Below, piece after piece: positions 33,592 to 41,879 of a stretch of 59,274 nucleotides of DNA. Location: assembly GCA_910579545.1 (NCBI GenBank), contig CAJTVI010000009.1:1-59274 (forward strand), given 5' to 3'. The number at the start of each line of letters is the position of its first letter. Within the stretch, counting starts at the first letter, position 1. The notes beneath the pieces are model-generated. The model was not told the DNA's origin and did not search any database. It saw nothing but the letters and a program-made list of their open reading frames with translations. Made by a program: the position numbers and the translations under genes. This stretch comes from an uncultured Oscillospiraceae bacterium (lineage in GTDB: Bacteria > Bacillota > Clostridia > Oscillospirales > Ruminococcaceae).

Positions 33592-34539
33592 TTAAAAAAG
33601 GCTCAGCTGCTGGGCGTTTTGCGGCGGGTCCCGCAGCGAGCGCACCGGCCGCACCGTGACCTGGTCAGCCTCGGTGAGCGCGTCGCAGAGCAGCGGGGAG
33701 GCAGGGTCGTACCGGGCGCAGCGGCGGGCGATGGCCCCGGGCTTAAAGTTTGCATAGCAGTACACGCAGCCATGGGGGCAGGTGTCGTATGCGCCGATGT
33801 CCTCACATTTGGCGCACAGGCAGCCCGGCCGCTGGCCGTCCGGCTTTACCCGCAGCGGGCAGCCGATCAGCCGCTCGATGAGGTCGGGGTCGATGCAGCG
33901 GTTGTGCTGGATCCCATACCGCTCAAGCGAAAACTCCTCGGCGCAGCTGGCAAGGGCAAGCCCGTTTTGCCGCGCAATGCCGGCCAGCGATGCAAAAAAC
34001 CGGCCAAGAGCATCCGGGGCGGGCATCTGCGCGCCCAACCGCGCAAGGCTTTTGCCGTTTTTGGCCGGGTAGCTGTCCACCAGGCTTACAACGCATTTTT
34101 GGGTGTGGCCGCGCAGCGCCTTTGCCAGCCGCGCAAAGGCCGCCAGATGCGCCTCGGGCGAATAGGCGCCCGAAAACAGGATGGGGTCGTACCGCCAGAT
34201 CACCCGCTCGGGGCCAAGCGTTTCGGCCAGCGCCAAAAAGGTGTTGATCCGGGCGTTCAGCGGCGGCAGGTGCGGCTCGACCTCGGGGCCGTAGGCGTTG
34301 AGGGTGTACTGGAAATAATAGGCGTACTGCTCCAGCTGGTCCAGATGCCCCAGCAGCGGGGCGGGGTTTTTGGTCCAGAACACGATGCAGTCCACCACCT
34401 GGGGGGAGAGCTCGAGCCGGCTTACCTGGCGGGGATTCATGGGGTTGCGCACGCAGGCGTACCCCTGCCGCAGGCGGTTTAAAAACCACTCGGAATAAAA
34501 GGCCGGGATATCGGTGCGGCGGCTTGCGCTCAGGATCAT
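33592..34539 (-). CDS. DUF1848-family protein with cysteine cluster
   Basis: 315 aa beginning MILSASRRTDIPAFYSEWF, the DUF1848 signature, with DCIVFWTKNPAPLL and WRYDPILFS further on. Near the C-terminus GCLCAKCEDIGAYDTCPHGCVYCYAN includes C254-x3-C258-x2-C261, the spacing used by radical-SAM enzymes to hold a 4Fe-4S cluster, plus an extra C-x-C-x2-C. No function is established to my knowledge. ATG has AGGAGG 5 nt upstream. The stop lies 30 nt before the helicase gene, so the three genes read as one operon; whether it belongs functionally is uncertain, since DUF1848 genes also occur alone. Confidence 0.8.
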   Translation of the reverse strand: MILSASRRTDIPAFYSEWFLNRLRQGYACVRNPMNPRQVSRLELSPQVVDCIVFWTKNPAPLLGHLDQLEQYAYYFQYTLNAYGPEVEPHLPPLNARINTFLALAETLGPERVIWRYDPILFSGAYSPEAHLAAFARLAKALRGHTQKCVVSLVDSYPAKNGKSLARLGAQMPAPDALGRFFASLAGIARQNGLALASCAEEFSLERYGIQHNRCIDPDLIERLIGCPLRVKPDGQRPGCLCAKCEDIGAYDTCPHGCVYCYANFKPGAIARRCARYDPASPLLCDALTEADQVTVRPVRSLRDPPQNAQQLSLF

Positions 34540-34631
34540 AACTACCTCCTGGCCCGGAATCGGGCGTGCGGCGGGGCGTTTTTGCGGCGGCGGGAACCTT
34601 TTGGGCGGCGGGGCATTTTTGCGGCGGGGCG

Positions 34632-36461
34632 TTACAAAATGGCGTCGAGGGTGAGCACCTCAAAACCCCCGGCCTTGCCCTTGAGCGGCACCGAGCCGCC
34701 CAGCGAGGTGGCGCGGATGCGCCCGGCCAGCGCGTCGGCCACCGCGCGGGAGATGTAAACGGTGCCGCCGGGGGCGTTTGCCTCGAGCCGGGCGGCGGTG
34801 TTGACCGTGTCGCCAATGGCGGTATAGTCCATGCGCTGGGGTGAGCCGATGTTGCCCACCACCGCCTCGCCCAGGTGCACCCCCACCCCAAACGAGACGG
34901 TGCGCCCGTACCGGGCCATCAGCTCCTGCGAGAGGGCCTCGGAGCCTTTGATCATGTCGCTGGCGGCCTGCACCGCCCGCATCACATAGTCCTCCTGCTG
35001 TAAGGGCGCGCCCCAAAAGGCCATGGCCGCGTCGCCCACAAACTTGTCCAGCGTGCCGCCGTTTTGCAGAATGCAGTTTGCAATGAGGGTGAGGTAGCGG
35101 TTTAGGATCTCGACCACCTGGCCGGGGCTGAGCTGCTCGGACATGCTGGTAAAGCCCCGCACGTCCACAAACAGCACCGCAATGCGGGTGAGCCAGCCCC
35201 CCAGTTCCAGCGCGGCAGGGCCCTCTTTGAGCAGTTCGCTGACGATCTCGGGGGCCACATACCGCTTAAAGGTATTGGTGACCGCCCGTTTTTCCAGCGC
35301 CGAGCGCACATAGTTGGCCGCGATGCAGCCCACATACAGCACCGTAACGCCCGCCGGCAGCCAGAGCGGCCGCAGCACCAGCCCCCGCGCATAGGCCAGC
35401 CGGCAGAGTACCAGCCAGCCGCCGGCCAGCAGCGCCCACAGCCCGGTGGCCAGCGCCGCCCGCCGCCGCCAAAAGCCATAAAAGGCGGCCAGCAGCAGCA
35501 CAAACAGGGCCGCAAGCTGCGCGCCATTCCCCGCCTCGGTCTTGTATTCGCCCCAGAGCAGGGCCTGCACCGCGTTGGCCTGGTACTCCACCCCGTACAT
35601 GGGGCGGGAGTGGTCGGCCGCGGTGAGGTAGCTGTCCTGCAGGCCGGCGGCGTAGGGGCCGATAAGCACGATCTTGCCCGCAAAATACTCCGGCCCACGC
35701 TGGCCCGAGAGGATGTCCGCCACCGAGATGTTCTCGCCAAAATCCCCCGGCCGGCCGCTGAAGGGCAGGTACCAAAAGCCGTGGGCGCTTACGGGGGGCA
35801 GGGCGGGGGCAGCTTCGCCCCGGCTTTGGCGGTAGAGCCGGGCGGCGGCCAGCGCCATCGAGGGCACCTCGCGGCCGTTTGGCAGGGTAAACTGCAAAAG
35901 GTGGTGGCGCAGGATGCCGTCGGTGTCCAGCATGGCGTTGATGTGGCCCTCGCCGGCCGCGGCGGCCAGCGCCGCGTAGGGCTGCTCGTAGCCCAAAAGG
36001 GAAAAGTCCTGCAAAGCGTACTCGCCCCCGGCCTGCTGCTCAAGGCCGGCGCCAAACTGCCCGGCGCTGGCTGCGATCACGTTGCCGTACCGCCCCGCCG
36101 CCGCGGCCAGCGCCGCGTCCTGCGCCGGGTCGGATTCGCCGGCGTAGAGCACGTCCAGCGCGATCACCGCCGGGCGGCACTCCTGCGACTGGTTGAGGGC
36201 TTCGATGACCTCGGCCATCACCCCCCGGCCCCAGCCGGAATAGGGGCCAAGGGCGTCGATGGCCCGCTGGTCGATGCCCACCAGCACGATCTCGCCCTCG
36301 CGGGCGCTGGGGCTTTGGTAGAGGGCGTCGGCCGCCGCCCGGTCCAGCCGGTCCAGCAGGCCAAGGCCCGTCAAAAGGGTAAGGCCCGCGGCGGCGGCCA
36401 GCCCGGCCAGCAGGGTTTTTGCCCACGGGGGCAGCTGCGGCTGTTTTGGGATGGTTTTCAT
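34632..36461 (-). CDS. CHASE2-domain class III adenylate/guanylate cyclase
   Basis: 609 aa. One N-terminal membrane segment (~20-38), an extracellular CHASE2 sensor (about 45-320: VLVGIDQRAIDALGPYSGWG, VIALDVLYAGE, VLIGPYAAGLQDSY-like), then three membrane segments (~325-390) and a cyclase domain (~425-605). The catalytic region has VLFVDVRGFTSMSEQ and LDKFVGDAAMAFWGAP (two metal Asp, candidate purine-selecting Lys), and MDYTAIGDTVNTAARLEA with the transition-state Asn and Arg. All key residues seem present, so it should make cAMP, or possibly cGMP. It may act with the HD-GYP and MBL genes upstream, though 323 nt with two hairpin repeats intervene. Confidence 0.88.
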   Translation of the reverse strand: MKTIPKQPQLPPWAKTLLAGLAAAAGLTLLTGLGLLDRLDRAAADALYQSPSAREGEIVLVGIDQRAIDALGPYSGWGRGVMAEVIEALNQSQECRPAVIALDVLYAGESDPAQDAALAAAAGRYGNVIAASAGQFGAGLEQQAGGEYALQDFSLLGYEQPYAALAAAAGEGHINAMLDTDGILRHHLLQFTLPNGREVPSMALAAARLYRQSRGEAAPALPPVSAHGFWYLPFSGRPGDFGENISVADILSGQRGPEYFAGKIVLIGPYAAGLQDSYLTAADHSRPMYGVEYQANAVQALLWGEYKTEAGNGAQLAALFVLLLAAFYGFWRRRAALATGLWALLAGGWLVLCRLAYARGLVLRPLWLPAGVTVLYVGCIAANYVRSALEKRAVTNTFKRYVAPEIVSELLKEGPAALELGGWLTRIAVLFVDVRGFTSMSEQLSPGQVVEILNRYLTLIANCILQNGGTLDKFVGDAAMAFWGAPLQQEDYVMRAVQAASDMIKGSEALSQELMARYGRTVSFGVGVHLGEAVVGNIGSPQRMDYTAIGDTVNTAARLEANAPGGTVYISRAVADALAGRIRATSLGGSVPLKGKAGGFEVLTLDAIL

Positions 36462-36555
36462 GGCGACCTCCAGTTTGGCCCGGCGGCAGTGGAAAGCGGC
36501 GGGGCTGTTTTTGGGGAGTATCCAAACCAGGGAGAGATGTCTGCCGGCCCCGGCC

Positions 36556-36630
36556 GGGTGCGTGGGAGCAGTCTCTCAAGGCAACAGGACCCCTGCCCCG
36601 AAAGCCTTTCGAGACTCTCCCCCACACCCT
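36556..36630. repeat. Dispersed hairpin repeat R1, copy 1
   Basis: ~75-bp imperfect palindrome. Arms GGGTGCGTGGGAG and CTCCCCCACACCC enclose inner arms AGTCTCTCAAGGC and GCCTTTCGAGACT around CAACAGGACCCCTGCCCCGAAA. Near-identical copies are at 36651-36724, 48497-48570 and 59216-59274. It lies in the 323-nt gap 36462-36784. Confidence 0.85.
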
Positions 36631-36650
36631 GGCTTAGATGTCCATCGGCC

Positions 36651-36724
36651 GGGCGCGTGGGAACAGTCTCTCAAGGCAACAGGATCCCTGCCCCGAAAGC
36701 CTTTCGAGACTCTCCCCCGCGCCC
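36651..36724. repeat. Dispersed hairpin repeat R1, copy 2
   Basis: Second copy in the same orientation, 20 bp after copy 1. Outer arms are GGGCGCG and CGCGCCC, fully complementary. Compared with copy 1 the T:A pair has become C:G on both arms. A further ~40 bp to the right (ending GTGGACATTCCCC) resembles the sequence following copy 3 (ATGGACGCTCCCC), so the unit may be ~120 bp. Confidence 0.85.
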
Positions 36725-36784
36725 GCCCTGAGCCTTCAAAAGCCCTTGCCGTGGACATTCCCCATTTTTGCCGGGCTGCCGGAG

Positions 36785-38284
36785 TTACACGGCCGATGTG
36801 GGGTCGGCCCCGCCGGGGGCCGCCTCCTGCTGCCAGCAGCGGCTGCGGATAAAGGCGTTTGTGAGGGCGGGGTCCAGCGCGCCCTCCTGTTCGGCCATGG
36901 CTTTGAGGATGCCCAGCGCCTTTTGCACCGGCATGCCGGGCTTATAGGGCCGGTCGTCGGCCACAAGGGCGTCAAAAATATCCAAAATCGTGAGGATCCG
37001 CACCTCGGGCGGGATCTCGCCGGCGGTAAGCTGCCGCGGGTAGCCCTTGCCGTTGAGCAGCTCGTGGTGGGCCGCCGCCCACTGCCGCACGTGCGAAAGC
37101 CCGGCCGAAAAATGGATCTGGGAGAGCAGCCGGTCGGTCATTACCACATGCTGCTGCATGGCCTCGCGCTCGTCGTTTGAGAGGGTGCCCTTGCGGATGC
37201 GCAGCATGGCCGCCTCCTCGGCGGTAAGCCAGGGGTGTTCGGCCCCGGTCTCGTCCTGCCAGCGCCGGCCGCAGAGTTCGCCCAGCCATTCAAGCTCCGC
37301 ATCCTGCACAAAGCCGCAGCGGCTGATGGCGGCGATCCGCTCCTCGGCCGCGCGGGTGTCGGCCGCCAGCTGCTGCTCCTCTTCGCCGGTGATCCGGCCC
37401 TCCAGCCGGGCGATGCGTCCGGCCAGCCGGATGGCCTGCATCCGCTGGGCAATGGCGGCGCGCTGGGCCGGCAAAAGCCGCTCGGCCTTGTCCATCACCT
37501 CCAGCGGGGTGGTGACCTTGCCCACGTCGTGCAGCCAGACGCTCATCACCAGTTCCTCGATGTGCGCGGGCGAAAAGGGCGGCTCGCCGCCGTTTTGCCG
37601 CGCCTCGGCGTTGAGGTAGGCGGCAAAGCGGCCGGCGTTTTCGGCCATGCGGCGGGAGTGGTTGGCGTTGTAGGGGGAGCGGGCGTCGATGGCGGTGGAC
37701 ATCACCCGCACAAACGAGCGGAACAGCTCCTGGATCTCGGCCAGGTACCGCACGTTCTGGATGGCCAGCGCCGCCTGACTGGCCACCGATTCCAGCACCG
37801 CGGCCATCCCGGGCGAAAAGGCGCAGACCTCGCCCTCTTCGTCCAGCGCGTTGATGAGCTGCAAAACCCCCAGCACCTCGCCGCGGCCGTGCATGGGCAC
37901 CACCAGCATCGAGCGGGTGCGGTAGCCGGTGAGGGCGTCGTACCGGATGGGGCCGGAAAAATCGCAGACCTCGCTGTTGTAAACGTCCTCGATGCAGATG
38001 GTGCGGTCCTCCAAAAAGGCCAGGGCGCAGACGTTCTCTTTTTTGAGCGGCACCGGGGGCAGGCTGGGCGCGCGGCCGTCGCCGCCCTCGTAGGTGTTCA
38101 GGGTGTTGTTGCGCAGGATGCAAAAGCGCAAAGCCTCCCCCTCGCGCAGGTAGAGGGTGCCGGCGTCACACCCGGCAAGATCCATCACGCAGGAGAGGAT
38201 GGTCTGCAAAAGGCTTCCAAGCTCCTGCTCGCCCGAGAGCCGCGCCCCCGCCTTTAAGAGGGCCTGTAATTTTTGCTGGTTCAC
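36785..38284 (-). CDS. GAF-HD-GYP domain protein, predicted cyclic di-nucleotide phosphodiesterase
   Basis: About 499 aa. An N-terminal GAF sensor (~1-190: GCDAGTLYLREGEALRF, GYRTRSMLVVPMHGRGEVLGVLQLINA) precedes an HD-GYP domain. The latter shows ANHSRRMAENA, VWLHDVGKVTTP (H-D), then a ~110-aa insertion and AHHELLNGKGYPRQL, the G-Y-P signature. HD-GYP enzymes hydrolyse c-di-GMP or cyclic GMP-AMP. Start is taken as GTG at 38284, which overlaps the stop of the MBL gene as GTGA; reading further upstream gives basic, unlikely sequence. The upstream coupling to the MBL hydrolase suggests joint action. Confidence 0.85.
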   Translation of the reverse strand: MNQQKLQALLKAGARLSGEQELGSLLQTILSCVMDLAGCDAGTLYLREGEALRFCILRNNTLNTYEGGDGRAPSLPPVPLKKENVCALAFLEDRTICIEDVYNSEVCDFSGPIRYDALTGYRTRSMLVVPMHGRGEVLGVLQLINALDEEGEVCAFSPGMAAVLESVASQAALAIQNVRYLAEIQELFRSFVRVMSTAIDARSPYNANHSRRMAENAGRFAAYLNAEARQNGGEPPFSPAHIEELVMSVWLHDVGKVTTPLEVMDKAERLLPAQRAAIAQRMQAIRLAGRIARLEGRITGEEEQQLAADTRAAEERIAAISRCGFVQDAELEWLGELCGRRWQDETGAEHPWLTAEEAAMLRIRKGTLSNDEREAMQQHVVMTDRLLSQIHFSAGLSHVRQWAAAHHELLNGKGYPRQLTAGEIPPEVRILTILDIFDALVADDRPYKPGMPVQKALGILKAMAEQEGALDPALTNAFIRSRCWQQEAAPGGADPTSAV

Positions 38285-39093
38285 AGCTCGATCACCATCC
38301 CTTCCTTTGCAAAGCGGCAGCGGGCGTCGGCCGCGGCGGCCGCTTTTTGCTGGGCGTTTAGCATTTGGTCGGTCAGGGCGGCGCCGTAGTGGGCAAACAG
38401 CAGGGCCTTTACCCCCGCGCACCGGCCCACCGCAAGCCCCTGCCGCCAGGTGGAGTGCCCCCAGCCGGTTTTTTCCTCGCCGGGGGCAAATCCGGCGTCC
38501 CAGATCAGCAGGCCGGCCCCGGCGGCAAACTCCGCCAGCCGGGCGGCCATCTCCCCCTGCAGCTCGCAGTCCAGCCCGTAAACCAGCCGGTGCCCGGGGT
38601 CCGAAAGGCGGTAAAGGCAGCTCTTGCCGGGGTGGCAGCCCGCCAGGGTGTCAATCTGCACCGCGCCCTCCGCCGCCCAAAAGCCCTCCCCCACCGGGTG
38701 CTCCAGCACCCGCACCCGCGCGGGGCGGCCGGCAAGGCCCACCGGCCAGTAGGGCGGGGCCAGCAGCCCCTGCAAAGCCTTTTGCAGCCCCGGGGGGCCG
38801 TGCAGGGTCAGCTCGGCCCCGGGGATATCCAAAAGGGGCAGGGCGGCAAGCCCCAGCAGGTGGTCCAGATGGAAGTGGCTGATCAGGACCTCCAGCCTTG
38901 CCGGCCTGCCCGCCGGCAGCAGCGCCCCGCCGGCCGCGGCAAGGCCGGTGCCGGCATCCAGCGCAAGCAGCGGGACGTCTGGCCCGCAGTTTACCAAAAA
39001 GCTGGAGGTATGGCCGCCGTAGCCCAGCCGGTCGGCCGCCGGTACGGGCATGGAGCCGCGCACCCCCAAAACCGTTACACGCCAAGCGCCCAT
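38281..39093 (-). CDS. MBL-fold metallohydrolase
   Basis: 270 aa. Begins MGAWRVTVLGVRGSMPVPAA with GYGGHTSSFLVN, then ALDAGTGL and the metal motif ISHFHLDHLLGLA (H-x-H-x-D-H). LAGCHPGKSCLYRL and GWGHSTWRQGL provide later histidines. The fold is near RNase Z/phosphodiesterase-like MBL enzymes that often neighbour cyclases and HD-domain proteins. Substrate unknown; a cyclic-nucleotide phosphodiesterase role is a speculation from context. Start at 39093 follows AAAGGCGG; an upstream Met 48 nt earlier is less likely. The 3' end overlaps the HD-GYP start. Confidence 0.82.
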   Translation of the reverse strand: MGAWRVTVLGVRGSMPVPAADRLGYGGHTSSFLVNCGPDVPLLALDAGTGLAAAGGALLPAGRPARLEVLISHFHLDHLLGLAALPLLDIPGAELTLHGPPGLQKALQGLLAPPYWPVGLAGRPARVRVLEHPVGEGFWAAEGAVQIDTLAGCHPGKSCLYRLSDPGHRLVYGLDCELQGEMAARLAEFAAGAGLLIWDAGFAPGEEKTGWGHSTWRQGLAVGRCAGVKALLFAHYGAALTDQMLNAQQKAAAAADARCRFAKEGMVIEL

Positions 39094-39153
39094 GGGCGCA
39101 CCGCCTTTCGTTTGTTTGCTGCCCTGCGGCCGGCCCCGCATTTTTGGCCGGCC

Positions 39154-39990
39154 TTACACAAAGGGGTTATAAAACCGGCTGCCGTTTAAAATGACCCCCG
39201 CAATGCTGCCCGCGGCCAGCACCGCCCCCAGCGCAATGGCAAGATAGTCGTTTTTGCCAAAGGGGCGGCGGGTGTACCAGGTGCGCTTTTTGGGGTCCTT
39301 GCCAAAGCCCCGCAGCTCCATGGCGTTGGCGATCACCTCGATGCGGGCCAGGCTGGAGAGGATGAGCGGCAGCAGGATGCTGACCGAGTTTTTGAGCCGG
39401 GCCCACAGCTTTTCCTTGCGGCCCAGCTCGATGCCGCGGGCCTGCTGGGCCTGGCTGATGCCGTGGTAGTCCCGCTGGATATCCGGGATGTAGCGCAGCG
39501 CCAGCGAGACCGAGTACCCCACCCGGTAGGACACCCCGATGGCGTTGAGGCTGGCCGCAAACTCGCTGGGGTTGGTGGCCGAGATGAACAGGGTGGCAAC
39601 CGGCAGGGCCACAAAGTATTTGAGCGAGACGTTAAAGAGGTAGAACAGCTCCTCCAGCGTGAGGTCGTACCGCCAGAAGAGGTGGCAGACCAGGTGGCGG
39701 GTTCCGTAGATGGCGGTGCCCTGGTCCGGCGAAAACAAAAAGATAAAGGTGTCGTTGAGCAGCAAGAACACCAGCATAAACACTAAGATAAACCGCACCT
39801 CGCGCAGGCGGATCCTGCTGGCCGCAAAGGCCGCAAAGCTGATCACCATCAGCCCCAGCAGCACCCGGGTGTCGTAGGTGATCATGCTGGCAAGGGTGAA
39901 CAGCAAGAAAAAGATGAGCTTGGTGGCGCCGGTAAGCTGGTGGATGACGCTTTTGCGCGGCAGATAGTTGAGCACCGTATTAGCGGCCAT
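39154..39990 (-). CDS. ecfT: Energy-coupling factor transporter transmembrane protein EcfT (CbiQ family)
   Basis: 278-aa membrane component that couples the ATPases to the S-component. It begins MAANTVLNYLPRKSVIHQLTGATKLIFF and has five or so membrane helices. The coupling-helix motifs are represented by DIQRDYHGISQAQQARGIELG (A-R-G) and ANAMELRGFG (E-L-R-G-F-G), both with the conserved small-Arg-Gly signature. ATG is preceded by GGGAGG and overlaps the ATPase gene's end by 11 nt. It is the third gene of the S - A - T operon. Confidence 0.9.
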   Translation of the reverse strand: MAANTVLNYLPRKSVIHQLTGATKLIFFLLFTLASMITYDTRVLLGLMVISFAAFAASRIRLREVRFILVFMLVFLLLNDTFIFLFSPDQGTAIYGTRHLVCHLFWRYDLTLEELFYLFNVSLKYFVALPVATLFISATNPSEFAASLNAIGVSYRVGYSVSLALRYIPDIQRDYHGISQAQQARGIELGRKEKLWARLKNSVSILLPLILSSLARIEVIANAMELRGFGKDPKKRTWYTRRPFGKNDYLAIALGAVLAAGSIAGVILNGSRFYNPFV

Positions 39991-40800
39991 GGCTGCGCAC
40001 CTCCCGGTCGTACTGGATAAAGCGGTTTACAAATTCTGCCGGCTGGCCGATGCCGCAGCGATTGGCCAGGGTAAACAGGCTGGTCTCCTTGAGGGCGGCC
40101 TCTTCCACCAGCTGGGGGCTGCAGAGCAGCTGGGCGGCGGGGCAGTCGGCGATCAGGCGGCCGCGGTTGAACACCAGCGCGCGGGGGGTGTATTCCAGCA
40201 TCAGGTGCATGTCGTGGGTGATCATGACCACCGTGATGCCCTTGGCGTTGAGGGAGCACAAAAACTCCATAATATCGGTGTACCGCTTAAAATCCTGCCC
40301 GGCGGTGGGCTCGTCCAGCAAAATCAGCTCGGGGCCCATCACCAGCACGCTGGCAATGGTCACCCGCTTTTTCTGCCCGAACGAGAGCGCCGAGATCGGC
40401 CAGTTGCGGAAGGGGTACAGCCCGCAGACCGTGAGGGTGTCCTCCACCCTTTTGCGCACCTCCTGCTCGGAAAGGCCGCTGTTTTTGAGCCCCAGGGCCA
40501 CCTCGTCGTAAATAAGGGTTTTGGAGATCATCTGGTTGGGGTTTTGCATCACGTAGCCGATCCGCCCGGCCCTCTGGCGGATGGTGTCCTCCCGGATGTC
40601 CCGCCCATCCAGCAAAAAGCGGCCCTCCCCCGGCGTTTCAAAGCCGCAGATCAGCTTGGAAAGGGTGGATTTGCCCGCCCCGTTGCGGCCCACGATGCTC
40701 AGCATCTCGCCCTTTTCGATCGCAAAATCGATCCCTTTTAAGGTGTCCTGCCCGCGGGTGTAGCCAAAGCCGATGCCCTCGGCCCGCAACAGTTCGGGCC
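39980..40800 (-). pseudogene. ECF transporter double ATPase, second ABC module, out of frame with the first
   Basis: About 270 codons encode a full ABC ATPase: Walker A VGRNGAGKSTLSKL, Q-loop YVMQNPNQM, signature ALSFGQKKRV, Walker B LILLDEPTAG and switch His MITHDMHL. The open frame has no ATG or ribosome site of its own near its start; it continues smoothly from the module at 40800-41693 if one base in a C-run is removed near 40800. The intact protein would be about 565 aa, like YkoD-type duplicated ATPases. Either a real frameshift, a sequencing error in GC-rich DNA or, less likely, recoding. A TTG at 40789 could restart translation. Confidence 0.75.
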
Positions 40801-41693
40801 GGGCGGGGCTCGGGCGCGGGGAGCGCCGCGCAAAACCAATCCCGCAGCTTTTGGCAGTCCCCCTCCGAAAGCCGGATATGCTCAACGTGGTCCGGCTGCA
40901 TTTCGGGGGTGATGCCGACCCCTGCGTACCGCAGGGCGGTGATGTAAAGCGGCTCCCGGATGCCGTGCCGGGCCAACAGGTCGGTGGAGAGCAGCTGGTT
41001 TGGGGGCAGGTCGGCGGCAAGGCGGCCCTCGCTGATCAGCAGGATGCGGTCCACATGCCGCCAGAGCACGTCCTCCAGCCGGTGCTCGATGATCACCACC
41101 GCCGCGCCGGTGCGCTTTTGCACCCGGTCGATCAGCTCGATGGTCTGCTTGCCGGCGGCCGGGTCCAGGTTTGCCAGCGGCTCGTCAAACAGCAGCACCT
41201 CCACCTCGTTGACCATCACCCCGGCCAGGCTCACCCGCTGCTTCTGCCCGCCCGAGAGCTCGCCCGGCGCGTTGTCCAGATGGTCCTCCACCCCCACCAG
41301 CGCGGCGGCGCGGCGGGTGATCTCGTGCATCTCGGCGGTGGGGCGGCAGTCGTTTTCCAGCGCAAAGGCAATGTCCTCGCCCACGGTCAGGCCGATGAAC
41401 TGGCCGTCCGGGTCCTGCAAAACGGTGCCCACATGCTGCGAGAGAGCAAAAAGGCCGGCGGTGGGCGCATCCAGCCCGGCCACCGTGAGGCTGCCGGTGC
41501 ACTCGCCGGGGAAGCAGGCCGGGTTGAGCCCGTTGATGCAGCTGCCCAGGGTGCTTTTGCCGCTGCCGGAGGGCCCCACGATGAGCACCCGTTCGCCGGG
41601 GTAGATGTCTAAGCTGATGTCATAGAGGGTGGGGCGCTTTTGGGCGCGGTACTGGAAGGAAAAGTTTTTAAACGAGATGATCGGCTCGGGCAT
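40800..41693 (-). pseudogene. ECF transporter double ATPase, first ABC module (frameshifted at the linker)
   Basis: From MPEPIISFKNFSFQYRA at 41693 (ribosome site AAAGGAGAGG) the gene encodes a complete ABC ATPase. Motifs: Walker A VGPSGSGKSTLGSC, Q-loop TVLQDPDGQF, signature ELSGGQKQRV, Walker B LLFDEPLANLD and switch His VIIEHRLED. The frame stays in sense to CAALPAPEPRPA near 40800, then runs out of register, reading low-complexity Arg/His/Gly sequence to a stop at 40638. One excess C in the CCCC run (complement of 40801-40812) would join it to the second module. The product powers the S-component and EcfT on either side. Confidence 0.8.
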
Positions 41694-41821
41694 GGCGTTC
41701 CTCTCCTTTTGGGGCGGCTTTGGGGCGGGCCGGGGGGCGGGGCCCTGCGGTCTGCGGCTCTGGCGGCCAAGGGCCTGGCCGCTTTGGGAGCCTCCGCCCC
41801 GCAAACGGCGCATAAAACAGC

Positions 41822-41866
41822 AAGAGGAGACAGGGAAACCCGCAAAAAAGCCCCCTGTCCCCTCTT
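41822..41866 (-). terminator. Intercistronic hairpin in the ECF operon
   Basis: AAGAGGAGACAGGG (41822-41835) pairs with CCCTGTCCCCTCTT (41853-41866) with a single G-U wobble. It sits between the S-component and ATPase genes. Read leftward it lacks a strong U-tract, so partial termination or mRNA stabilisation that sets S-component excess is more likely than full termination. Confidence 0.55.
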
Positions 41867-41879
41867 TGATTTTTACCGG

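Noticed and set aside
39980..41693. Programmed frameshifting in the double ATPase
   Set aside because: No slippery heptamer followed by a clear pseudoknot was found; a simple indel in a C-run explains the break more cheaply.
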